64,000 bases of DNA from an uncultured Clostridia bacterium (lineage in GTDB: Bacteria; Bacillota; Clostridia; Christensenellales; Pumilibacteraceae), in the NCBI GenBank assembly GCA_944363615.1, contig CALVUQ010000004.1, forward strand, positions 1-64,000, given 5' to 3'. The position numbers and the translations under genes are program-made. Under the pieces are notes generated by a model. It saw only the letters and a list, made by a program, of their open reading frames with translations, made no database searches and was not told the origin of the DNA. Positions within the stretch are counted from its first letter, which is position 1, and the number at the start of each line of letters is the position of its first letter. Positions 52,395 to 60,304 of the stretch are shown here, piece by piece.

Positions 52395-54128
52395 ATGCCA
52401 AAAATAAGGAACAACAGGAATATTTGTCTTTACTGTTTCGGCGATCTTGACGAGCGCCGCGTTTGTCGCGCCTGCGGAAAAAAAGCTAATGACGAGCCCA
52501 ATCTTCCCCACCAGCTTGCCAAGCGGTCGATGCTTCAGAAGCGATATCTGATCGACAAAGCGATAGGCGAAGGCGGATTCGGGATAACCTATGCGGCGTG
52601 GGACGTGGTGCGCGGAATCAAAGTCGCGATTAAGGAGTATTATCCCAGCGGTTACGTATCGCGCGACCCCAGATCCAACCGTATAATAATAAACGCCAAA
52701 CAGAATTACGCCGCGTCCAACCGCGGGCTTAAACGCTTTATCGACGAGGCGAAAAACCTTACCTCCATCAATAATCTTGCGGGAATAGTAAGCGTGTACG
52801 ACTTTTTTTCCGCAAACAACACCGCCTACATCGTCATGGAATATCTGGACGGGATTTCGCTTAAAAAATACGTAAGAAGAAAAGGCAAACTGGACATCGA
52901 CGCCACTTTAGCCATTTTAAAGCCTGTGATTCTGTCTTTGGGAGAAGTGCACGCGACGGGGCTTATTCACCGCGACATATCCCCCGATAACATTCTTATA
53001 ACCAAAAACAACGAGGTAAAACTTATCGACTTCGGCGCGTCCAAAGCGGCCAATCCCGACGGGCAGTCCGTATCGATAGTGCTTAAACAGGGCTTTGCCC
53101 CCGAAGAGCAGTACCGCCTTCACGGCGAGCAGGGTCCGTGGACGGATATTTATGCGCTGGGCGTAACCATTTATTACTGTATAACTGGCCAGCTTCCGCC
53201 CGAGAGCATACAGAGAATGTACGACGACACGATAATACCGCCCTCTCAGCTTAACGTGAAAATTCAGCCTTTCCGCGAAAAAGCGCTTATGAAAGCCTTG
53301 GCGGTGTTTGCAAAGGACAGATATCAGAACATCAAGGATTTTGCCGCGGACCTGTACAAGGGCGACGACGACGGCGATTTTCCCGACCTTAAGACGGTTC
53401 TTAGCAAAAGTAGCTACGTCCGCCCATCCGAAAGAAAGACGGAAGCAGCTGCGGCGGACGAAAACGCAACGAAGGCGCGCGCTTACCGAACGAACGGCAG
53501 TCACATAAGCCGCGAAATCCGGGACTTTGACGAAGACGCCGTCACTGACGATACCGTCACCGATAATACCGTCACCAATAATACCGTCACCGACGATACC
53601 GTCACGGAATCCGATTTTTCCGAGTTCGCCTCAAAGGACGACGCAACTTTTGACAGTCACGTAAAAAGCGGAATAAATCCAAGCCGCGGTTCAACGGTCG
53701 ACAGGCAAAGCGACTCCTCTTCCCGCGAAACGCTGGAAGTGACCGCCGCCTTAACCGCGGACGAAACGGGCGCTTACAGCGGAAACGCAAAAACCGTAAA
53801 CGCGGACGACATCGTAAGTTTTTACAACGAAGAAAAGACAGTGCGCCCCACTACGGTATTTGCATTGCGCAACACTGCGGCTGCGCACAAAATAACTCCG
53901 GACAAGCTTAAAAAGAAGTTTCTGAAAGACATGGGCGGTGAGGAAAAAACAGAAGCCGCCGTACCGCCTGAAACGGAAGAAACCGCTTTGGGCAAAGAAC
54001 TTTTCGGACAATCCGACGATGTAAAAGCCGTAAAAGAACGCGAGTTTAATCCGCGTACGGTTATCACCGACAGAAAGCACAGGGACTCGGCGGCGCGCCT
54101 TAAAAAACTGTTTGAAAAAAACGCATGA
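52395..54128 (+). CDS. Ser/Thr protein kinase with N-terminal zinc ribbon
   Basis: A 577-residue cytosolic kinase. Cys11/Cys14 and Cys24/Cys27 form an N-terminal zinc ribbon. The kinase domain has GEGGFG (58-63), Lys80 (VAIKEYYP), HRDISPDN (catalytic Asp194, Asn199) and DFG (Asp212). Residues after about 340 are low-complexity with no PASTA, FHA or transmembrane part. Four perfect-frame copies of a five-residue unit ending TVT (DDTVT, DNTVT, NNTVT, DDTVT) look like possible phosphorylation targets. Kinases with this ribbon often pair with a PP2C and a vWA protein in TerY-P-like modules; here no vWA gene is adjacent. The ribosome site is weak, so coupling to the phosphatase is likely. Confidence 0.92.
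   Translation: MPKIRNNRNICLYCFGDLDERRVCRACGKKANDEPNLPHQLAKRSMLQKRYLIDKAIGEGGFGITYAAWDVVRGIKVAIKEYYPSGYVSRDPRSNRIIINAKQNYAASNRGLKRFIDEAKNLTSINNLAGIVSVYDFFSANNTAYIVMEYLDGISLKKYVRRKGKLDIDATLAILKPVILSLGEVHATGLIHRDISPDNILITKNNEVKLIDFGASKAANPDGQSVSIVLKQGFAPEEQYRLHGEQGPWTDIYALGVTIYYCITGQLPPESIQRMYDDTIIPPSQLNVKIQPFREKALMKALAVFAKDRYQNIKDFAADLYKGDDDGDFPDLKTVLSKSSYVRPSERKTEAAAADENATKARAYRTNGSHISREIRDFDEDAVTDDTVTDNTVTNNTVTDDTVTESDFSEFASKDDATFDSHVKSGINPSRGSTVDRQSDSSSRETLEVTAALTADETGAYSGNAKTVNADDIVSFYNEEKTVRPTTVFALRNTAAAHKITPDKLKKKFLKDMGGEEKTEAAVPPETEETALGKELFGQSDDVKAVKEREFNPRTVITDRKHRDSAARLKKLFEKNA
53547..53606 (+). repeat. Four tandem 15-bp units inside the kinase gene
   Basis: Units read GACGATACCGTCACC with one to three changes. 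They keep frame and encode xxTVT repeats in the disordered tail, so they can expand or contract without a frameshift. Confidence 0.85.
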
Positions 54129-54216
54129 AAATATCGGGCTTGCCGTAAGCTTTTAAGAAAACCGAAATACGAAAATCGGGATTTTACAGACGCATAAAAA
54201 GCTTTTAAAAAAAACT

Positions 54217-54247
54217 CGGACGCAAAGAAACTTGCGTCCGTTTTTTT
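54217..54247. terminator. Bidirectional intrinsic terminator
   Basis: CGGACGCAA (54217-54225) pairs perfectly with TTGCGTCCG (54232-54240), with an A-tract before and seven T after. It serves the kinase gene and can serve the opposing oxidoreductase gene. Confidence 0.85.
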
Positions 54248-54373
54248 GAATATATAACCGCACAAAAGCCGCAGCCGTACTTATCTTGTTTTAATTGCGT
54301 CGTCCAAAAGACAAGTTTACCCGAAAAGCGCGTTTTTACTTGTATTTTTCAGTTAAAAGACAAATAAAAGAAA

Positions 54374-55333
54374 CTACAATTCAAGCAGAATTTTACCTAT
54401 GTTTTTATTTGCGCGCATTTGCGCATGGGCAGCGTTTGCGTCTTCAAACCCGAAGACGCCGTAAATCACCGGCTTTATTTTTCCGCTTTCCACAAGAGGG
54501 AACACGTCTTTCACAAGCCCTTTGATTATTCGGGCTTTTACTTGCGGAGAACGGCTTCTTAAAGTGCTGCCGATGATTTTTACGCCTTTTTTGTAAAGCT
54601 CCTTAAGGTTTACGACGGTATTGTCGCCGGCAAGCGTAGCAATCTGAATCCATCTGCCGCCGCGGTTTAAAAGCGCCATGCATCTGCCTGCATCCTCCCC
54701 GCCCACGCAGTCGATAACGAGATCCACTTTTTCATAAGCGAAAACCGAAGCCAAGTCCGTTGAAAGCGTATCCACGATAAGATCGGCGCCCAACCCCGAT
54801 ATCGCCGCTATTTTGCCTTGGCCGCGTAGCGTAACTATTACCCTTGCGCCGAAAGCCTTTGCAAGCTGCGTTACGGCAATGCCCACTCCGCTTGCGCCGG
54901 CGGTCACAAGTACGGTTTCGCCTTTTTTCATTTTTCCTTCCGCGAAAAGATTAAGCCAGGCAGTGGAATACACCTCAGGCAAACACGCCGCCTCCGCCAT
55001 GGTAATTCCATCAGGCACGGGCATAACGCTGCCTTCCTTGGCCGCCGCGTATTCGGCATATCCGCCGCCGGGCAAAAGCGCGCAGACTTTTTGTCCCACC
55101 CGCAATTTGTCCGAAACCTTTTTGCCCTTTGCTGCTATTATGCCCGAAACCTCCAGTCCCGGCCACGAGGGGGCACCCGGGGGCGGAGGATAGTCGCCGT
55201 CCGCCTGCATAACGTCCGCGCGGTTCAAAGCGGCGTACTGTACCTTTATCAGCACTTCGTCAGAAGCGGGTTCAGGATCGGGCACAATCGAAATTTTCAG
55301 TTTTTTGTCATCTGTTACGGTCAATGCTCTCAT
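54374..55333 (-). CDS. NAD(P)H quinone oxidoreductase, PIG3-type MDR
   Basis: A 319-residue medium-chain reductase without zinc ligands. The family start ALNRADVMQADGDYPPPPGAP and GLEVSGII are those of the TP53I3/QorA group. The NADPH fold has TAGASGVGIAVTQLAKAFGA and the late FGFEDANAAHAQM motif. Such enzymes reduce quinones or enones with NADPH. It is monocistronic; a GGAGA site precedes the ATG. The upstream 250-bp gap holds nothing I can name. Confidence 0.9.
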   Translation of the reverse strand: MRALTVTDDKKLKISIVPDPEPASDEVLIKVQYAALNRADVMQADGDYPPPPGAPSWPGLEVSGIIAAKGKKVSDKLRVGQKVCALLPGGGYAEYAAAKEGSVMPVPDGITMAEAACLPEVYSTAWLNLFAEGKMKKGETVLVTAGASGVGIAVTQLAKAFGARVIVTLRGQGKIAAISGLGADLIVDTLSTDLASVFAYEKVDLVIDCVGGEDAGRCMALLNRGGRWIQIATLAGDNTVVNLKELYKKGVKIIGSTLRSRSPQVKARIIKGLVKDVFPLVESGKIKPVIYGVFGFEDANAAHAQMRANKNIGKILLEL

Positions 55334-55585
55334 TTTTCTGTCTCCGATTTATTCTGTCTATTCAGGGCGGCAACGTAAATCCGATGCGGCAAGAAACAGC
55401 CTGTTGCCGAAAAAACTCATAATAAGCAGCCGTAATCTTTCCCTTGCGCCGTCCGTCGACGCGATTTTCGCTGCCCCTGTCCGCTTCCCCCGATTACCTT
55501 CTGAAACCCCAAAAGAAGCAAGTTAAAGTACAATTAAAGAAAACGGGAAAATGCGATTAAAATTTTACTTAATGACTTTTGTTTC

Positions 55586-56374
55586 TTAAACCTTCGGCCT
55601 AATGTTGGGCTTAATATCGACGTTTGCCTCCACGGCGGCGACGGCGCGCAAAAGCGGCTGATCCACAGTGCAGAACTTGTCGTAACGCTGTACGCACAGC
55701 CACATGCACGAGCCGAAATAAGGGCCGAAGACGCGATGCGGTTTACAATAAGGCCCTACCGATAAAAACAGGAAAGGAATTGACAGTTTTTCCTTGAGGA
55801 CAAGCGTGGTTTCAAGGTTTTTCATAAGTTCAATTTCCGACTCGGAAGCGGTGACGATTTTAGCGACGTCCGCGCCGCGCTCCTGCATTTCAAGCGCCAT
55901 GGAAAGAACCTCGTCCGCGGGCAAAAACCTGTAAACGTGCGACGACATAAGCGCTTCCCCGCCTTGGGCGTGAATGTTTTTTATAAATTCCCGCTGGCGA
56001 TTGATTACGGACTTATCCGTACTTAATTCCCTGTCCGCGGGCGGGCCGAACATATCGCCCGTAACGTCCAGCAAGGTAGCGCCGCATTCCAGCGCAGTCA
56101 TAAGGCCACGGGCGCGCTCCTCCTCGCTTAATCCGCTGTTTTCGTGGATTCGGTAATTGGTAACGTAAACGGGTTTATCCTCCGCAAAAGAGAAAATCTG
56201 CTTGAGATTTTCCTCGGTAAAATACTCCTTTTTTATTCTGCAAAGCTGAATCCCGAAAGCATCCGCCCCATCGTAAATCGAATTGCGGATGTATTCAATG
56301 CAATCCTGCGGCGTCTGCACCTGAATCATACTTACTTTTAAAGGTTTTACCGCGCTTCTGAATGACGGTCTCAT
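55586..56374 (-). CDS. Type I 3-dehydroquinase-like protein
   Basis: A 262-residue TIM-barrel protein related to AroD. The Schiff-base lysine is Lys172 (ADVAKI) and the catalytic His is His146 (MSSHVYRF). The late loop PHRVFGPYFGSCM carries the substrate-binding Arg214 in the normal place. The early strand that should read EWRVDFF instead reads GIQLCRI, so the usual Glu and Arg contacts for the dehydroquinate carboxylate and hydroxyls look lost. It lies 185 bp after a dehydrogenase gene in an AraC-controlled unit, and the aromatic operon already has aroQ, so a catabolic or changed role is likely. GGAGG precedes the ATG. Confidence 0.78.
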   Translation of the reverse strand: MRPSFRSAVKPLKVSMIQVQTPQDCIEYIRNSIYDGADAFGIQLCRIKKEYFTEENLKQIFSFAEDKPVYVTNYRIHENSGLSEEERARGLMTALECGATLLDVTGDMFGPPADRELSTDKSVINRQREFIKNIHAQGGEALMSSHVYRFLPADEVLSMALEMQERGADVAKIVTASESEIELMKNLETTLVLKEKLSIPFLFLSVGPYCKPHRVFGPYFGSCMWLCVQRYDKFCTVDQPLLRAVAAVEANVDIKPNIRPKV

Positions 56375-56559
56375 GTCTTTTTTTGCCTCCGGATTTTACC
56401 GCGCTTATCGATTGCGCCGAATCTGAAAAATTTTTTACAGCCGGAATCCCGACTTGTTTTTATCTTTATATCCTTTTCGTGGATTTTGCCGTGCTTAACG
56501 CTTAACGGCTTATACCTAACCCACCAAAGTTTTATTCCGTTTATCCGTGCCGATCACAG

Positions 56560-57297
56560 TCAGCCGTTCATCATAAGATGTCTGCCGCCGTCCATTAATA
56601 CGGTTTCGCCCGTGATAAACCCGCCCTTATCCGAGCAAAGATACAGCACCATGTCGACGATTTCCATGGGGTCGGCCGCCCGTCCCAAAGCGGTTTTCAT
56701 GTTTGCCATCGCGGGTCTTGTAAGCACGGGGCCCGGGGCGACGCAGTTTACCCTTACGCCGTATTTTGCGCCCAGCATGGCAAGCGACTTGTTAAGCCCG
56801 TTCATTATCGCGCTTTTGGATATGGCGTAATCCATGCCGCAGATATCCCCTTCAATACCCGTAATGGAACCGAAATTGATGATTACGCCGCTTTTTTGAG
56901 CTTTCATCTGCCGCATTGCCTCATGGCAGAAGTAAACCGTACCCATAAGGTTGACATCGATACCCCAGCGTATCTGTTCAATGGGCAGATCACAAAATTC
57001 CGCATGTCGGTTGAAAATCCGACAGGAATTGCCGCCTGCACAGTTAATAAGAAAGTCAAGACTTCCGAAGGACTTAACGGCGAAGTTTACCGTGGAGGCG
57101 ACTTCCTCGAAATTTCTGACGTCGCAAGGTACCCCTACGGCTTTTTTGCCGATCTCGCGTTCAGCGCTTTTCAGCGCGTCTCGGTCAACGTCCGCCAGCA
57201 CCACGTTTGCGCCTTCCTGCGTAAAACGCAAAGCCGTAGCCTTTCCCATACCCGAAGCGCCTCCTGTAACAATCGCCGTTTTTCCTTCAAAAATCAT
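56560..57297 (-). CDS. Short-chain dehydrogenase/reductase
   Basis: A 245-residue classical SDR. The cofactor loop is TGGASGMGKA, with Asp in ADVDRD favouring NAD. The stabilising NCAGG is near 86-90. The catalytic set is Ser in FGSITG, Tyr and Lys in YAISKSA. The late APGPVLT and GETVLMDGG are typical. It acts on a hydroxyl or keto group of a small molecule. The ATG at 57297 has AAAGGAG eight bases upstream; a GTG 19 codons before it lacks a site. The gene faces an AraC regulator and is followed by the dehydroquinase-like gene. Confidence 0.9.
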   Translation of the reverse strand: MIFEGKTAIVTGGASGMGKATALRFTQEGANVVLADVDRDALKSAEREIGKKAVGVPCDVRNFEEVASTVNFAVKSFGSLDFLINCAGGNSCRIFNRHAEFCDLPIEQIRWGIDVNLMGTVYFCHEAMRQMKAQKSGVIINFGSITGIEGDICGMDYAISKSAIMNGLNKSLAMLGAKYGVRVNCVAPGPVLTRPAMANMKTALGRAADPMEIVDMVLYLCSDKGGFITGETVLMDGGRHLMMNG

Positions 57298-57327
57298 AGT
57301 ATATACTCCTTTCCCCGAGATAATTTC

Positions 57328-57356
57328 ATTATAAACGATTGACCTTAATCCCACAA
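57328..57356 (-). promoter_or_regulatory. Promoter of the SDR gene
   Basis: TTGTGG and TATAAT on the minus strand are 17 bp apart. The -35 box is weak, which suits activation by AraC, and the site overlaps the divergent AraC promoter. Confidence 0.5.
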
Positions 57357-57367
57357 TGATGTATACT
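57339..57367 (+). promoter_or_regulatory. Promoter of the second AraC gene
   Basis: TTGACC (57339-57344), 17 bp and TATACT (57362-57367). The coding start follows only eight bases after the -10 box, so the mRNA may be leaderless. Confidence 0.6.
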
Positions 57368-57374
57368 GTCGAAT

Positions 57375-58214
57375 ATGAAACCTATTCTCTCACATTCGGA
57401 CAACAAAAGCATGATTTCGGCACGCAAGGAAAGTTTTTTTACCGCTATAAGAGCGGCAAAATATACCTTTATGCACAGAGAATACAACGATTTTCTGCAC
57501 AGTCCGCGGCCCGTGCACAATCTGGCGGTATTAACAAAAGGCAGTTGCGAAATTACAGTAAACGATACTGTCATTGACTTTAATTGCGGGGACGTATTGT
57601 TCATCCCCAAAGGCACCGTATACGCATCGGAGTGGACGGGCAATCCGCAAATAAGTTTTACTTCCCTTCATTTCGATTTTACCGCCGCCGCGAATCCGTT
57701 TTTATCTTGCGTGCCGTCACTGCAGGTAATAAAAACCGACGAAGAACGTTTTGTAAAGGAAAAACTGAGTGAAATACCGGAATTACGCGAACGCGGCACA
57801 GACTGCGATTTCCAGGTAATTGCCGCGGCTTATTCTATATTTGCAATCGTTTTTCCCAAGCTTAAGACGTCCATGATTAAGCACGGTTACGGGCTGATAC
57901 AACCCGCGATAACGCTGATTGAAAACCGCTTCAGAGAGGATATTAAGATAAAACAGCTTGCAGACCTTTGCTGCATGAGCGAATCCCGCTTCTTTGCATG
58001 GTTCAAAAAACTGACGGGAACGACGCCCGTAGAGTACAAAAACCGAATCGCGATAGGATTTGCTAAAGCCGAACTTATTTCCGAGCCCCACAAAAGCGTG
58101 GAACGGGTTGCGGAAGAATGCGGATTCGATTCCGCGATATATTTCAGACGGGTTTTCAGAAAAATAACGGGAAAAACTCCTTCCGAATACAGGAAAAACG
58201 AATCCGTCTTATAA
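57375..58214 (+). CDS. AraC-family transcriptional regulator
   Basis: A 279-residue regulator. The N-terminal cupin-like part (about 25-130) has NLAVLTKGSCEITVND and GDVLFIPKGTVY. The C-terminal DNA-binding part (about 175-279) has IKQLADLCCMSESRFFAWFKKLTG and VAEECGFDSAIYFRRVF, ending TGKTPSEYRK. It is transcribed away from the SDR gene, with 77 bp between the starts and overlapping promoters, so it probably controls that unit. No ribosome site is seen before the ATG; the promoter position suggests a leaderless message. The ligand is likely a sugar or polyol-like compound, by analogy only. Confidence 0.92.
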   Translation: MKPILSHSDNKSMISARKESFFTAIRAAKYTFMHREYNDFLHSPRPVHNLAVLTKGSCEITVNDTVIDFNCGDVLFIPKGTVYASEWTGNPQISFTSLHFDFTAAANPFLSCVPSLQVIKTDEERFVKEKLSEIPELRERGTDCDFQVIAAAYSIFAIVFPKLKTSMIKHGYGLIQPAITLIENRFREDIKIKQLADLCCMSESRFFAWFKKLTGTTPVEYKNRIAIGFAKAELISEPHKSVERVAEECGFDSAIYFRRVFRKITGKTPSEYRKNESVL

Positions 58215-58229
58215 AATCCGTCTTATAAA
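58202..58229 (+). repeat. 14-bp tandem duplication over a stop codon
   Basis: ATCCGTCTTATAAA occurs twice in a row (58202-58215 and 58216-58229). The first copy contains the AraC stop codon. Confidence 0.8.
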
Positions 58230-58413
58230 AGTCGGAGACTTAACGGTTAAACCAAGATGCGGCCGTAAAAAACACCGCCTTATAAAACAACGTCATAATA
58301 ATTACACCCGTTAAACGGCGCCTTTTCGCTGAAAGCCGTCTTGAAGAATCATACGGCAGCTTAAAAACCCGATAAGAAATTTAAAACCAATACGCCCGTA
58401 AAACGGATAAAAT

Positions 58414-58460
58414 AAAAAAGCCCCTACCCCGAAGCAGAGTTTCGGGATAAGAGCTTTTTT
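58414..58460. terminator. Bidirectional intrinsic terminator
   Basis: CCCGAA pairs with TTCGGG inside a longer stem closed by AAAAAAGC and GCTTTTTT. It can stop the AraC gene on one side and the phage-like cluster on the other. Confidence 0.8.
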
Positions 58461-58481
58461 GTCAGCCCGACTTAACGTCTT

Positions 58482-58985
58482 TTAATTGTCCGACGGCCCG
58501 TTTGCCGAAAAATTAACGGAAGAACCGGACTTTTCCTCCTGCGGGGCGGAATCCGTCGTTTCGGACCCGTCCGTGAGTGAGGAAGTTTCCTTTTCCTGTT
58601 TTTCGGGTACTGAAGCGGTCGAATTGTGCTTTGCGGCATAAGCTTCAAGCTGCTTTTTGACGCTTTCGTAAGTGGCTATCGCAAGCGCGCCGTAAAGGAC
58701 TGCGGACGTCGCCACCGCCGCGTAATCCACATTGAACACGTTGAACCGATTGAGAATCAATTCGGTAAACAGCTCAAGCACAAAGGCTACGGCGACGGGC
58801 AAAACGGTGATGTATTTTGTCACGATCGATTTGTCCAGCCCGCGGTCGGCAGCAAGACGCTCCGCCCTTTTGATAATAGGCTTTTTGATCAGATTGACGA
58901 TAATCACCGTTGCGATAACGATAGTCGCGGCCCTGAACCCGTAAGTACCGAACAGCTTACTGACCGAGTTTATGATACCTTCCAT
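58482..58985 (-). CDS. Small membrane protein, possibly holin-like
   Basis: A 167-residue protein with three predicted membrane helices (about 17-34, 58-78 and 85-104) and a hydrophilic Ser/Glu-rich C-terminal tail of about 55 residues. The plan of few helices plus a charged tail is that of phage holins, and its place as last gene after virion-like genes agrees. No endolysin gene is next to it. The ATG at 58985 follows GGGAGG; a longer frame from 59021 lacks a site. I do not recognise the family by sequence. Confidence 0.6.
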   Translation of the reverse strand: MEGIINSVSKLFGTYGFRAATIVIATVIIVNLIKKPIIKRAERLAADRGLDKSIVTKYITVLPVAVAFVLELFTELILNRFNVFNVDYAAVATSAVLYGALAIATYESVKKQLEAYAAKHNSTASVPEKQEKETSSLTDGSETTDSAPQEEKSGSSVNFSANGPSDN

Positions 58986-59039
58986 TCTATATCCTCCCGA
59001 TTGAAATTCCCGCCGTCCCACCCGTACGGAAAGAAAAGG

Positions 59040-59975
59040 TTATCTGGCGAACTCGTCGTACAGCTTATAGAAGTACGCGTCGGAAAGATAAGCGCGGTAA
59101 ATGCTGTTGTTTCTGACCTCGTTCTGCGCTTCCTGAGCGCTCATGGTAAGCAGTTTGTCCCTTAAAAGAGTATAGATCTGCTGATATCTTGAGTCCTGCT
59201 CCGCCACGCCGGGATTGTCGGTAAGGTCGCGCTCCGCCTTAGCCTGGGAAAGCGCTTCCGAATAGAGGTCGGATTCGGCTTTCTCGCGCTCGATACGTTC
59301 GTTTTCCTCTTTCTCGGCAAGCGTGTTGTTATACTTGATCGCCTCGTTTTTAAGCTCTTCGCGCTGCTCCTTAAGCTTGTTAATCTCCTCGGTCAGCTTT
59401 GCCGTATAGGAAATGTTGAATTCGTCCATAGCTTTTTGCCGCTCGACTTCCAATCCGTTTATTTTGCTTGTAAGGTCCGCGTCCTGGCGGTTGTACTCGG
59501 CGGCGGCAGCGGCGGCCTTGTCGGCTTTTTCGCTGTTAATCGCGGCCGTAGTGTTAAGCGCAATGGAAGAACGCGCAAGTCCGCGTTTAAGCGCGTCGTT
59601 GTTTGCCGCCTCTATCGCGCTTTGATAAGCGTCGTTAAGGCTTTTAAGCGTGCTTTCGTAAGCTGCGGTATTGACGTTTTTGTCCGAAGTGTATTTTTCA
59701 AGCAACGCCGCGATTTCGTTTTCTATGGACGAAACGCCTGCCTGCTCGTATTCCTTCAGAGAGTCCTGGGCGCGTTTTTCGATCTCCTCGTCGGAGGGGG
59801 CGTCGTATTCGATGCGGTCGTAAGTTATTCCGTCACCCAAATCGGGCTTTTCGGGAATCTGAGTCGTGGCGTTTATCTCGTTGATTTTATCGAGAATATC
59901 CGCGTAATCAGAGTTGTCATCCGCTTTCCCGCTTGCTTTTTGCACAAGACCGCGAATATATGTCGAAATGTTCAT
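59040..59975 (-). CDS. Coiled-coil protein, probable phage structural component
   Basis: A 311-residue protein that is almost entirely alpha-helical. Heptad-rich stretches cover about 65-240 (for example LTEEINKLKEQREELKNEAI), and there is an Ala-rich run near 150-160. No signal peptide or enzyme motif is visible. The length and helix content suit a scaffold, tail-needle or chaperone-like virion protein, but this is inference from its neighbours. AAGGAG lies seven bases before the ATG. Confidence 0.65.
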   Translation of the reverse strand: MNISTYIRGLVQKASGKADDNSDYADILDKINEINATTQIPEKPDLGDGITYDRIEYDAPSDEEIEKRAQDSLKEYEQAGVSSIENEIAALLEKYTSDKNVNTAAYESTLKSLNDAYQSAIEAANNDALKRGLARSSIALNTTAAINSEKADKAAAAAAEYNRQDADLTSKINGLEVERQKAMDEFNISYTAKLTEEINKLKEQREELKNEAIKYNNTLAEKEENERIEREKAESDLYSEALSQAKAERDLTDNPGVAEQDSRYQQIYTLLRDKLLTMSAQEAQNEVRNNSIYRAYLSDAYFYKLYDEFAR

Positions 59976-60058
59976 TGTCTTTATCTCCTTTTGAATTTTG
60001 TGAGTAATAATAGCACCTTCGTCTGTTTCGCGCCACCATGGCTTTAAGGCGCTTTAAT

Positions 60059-60304
60059 TCAATCGGGCACATAGGTAAAACCTCCTCTGCGTTCAAGCCT
60101 GCCTTGCGACAGTTTGAAGCAATCGTCGGCGTAGCTTATCGTCTGCGCGCCCGAAAAGAGCGGCTGACGGGAGCCTGCCGGGATTTTTTTGTACACAAGC
60201 GCGCCGCCCGTGTCGAGAATGAATCCCGTATCGCCGTTGTCCTCCCTTCTGGCGCTGCTGAGCCTGCCTTTACCCAGTATGACCGATGAAACCGAAAATC
60301 TCAT
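60059..60304 (-). CDS. Small conserved-looking protein of the phage-like cluster
   Basis: An 81-residue protein. It starts with GGAGGTG just upstream, and its ATG overlaps the previous stop codon as ATGA, so it is a real coupled gene. It is hydrophilic with several Gly and Arg residues (GFILDTGGALVYKK, LSQGRLERRGG). No domain is recognised. A joining or decoration role in a virion is possible. Confidence 0.6.
   Translation of the reverse strand: MRFSVSSVILGKGRLSSARREDNGDTGFILDTGGALVYKKIPAGSRQPLFSGAQTISYADDCFKLSQGRLERRGGFTYVPD

Noticed and set aside
55586-56374. Naming the TIM-barrel protein aroD
   Set aside because: The substrate-contact residues appear changed and aroQ is present in the aromatic operon, so a plain biosynthetic label is not justified.
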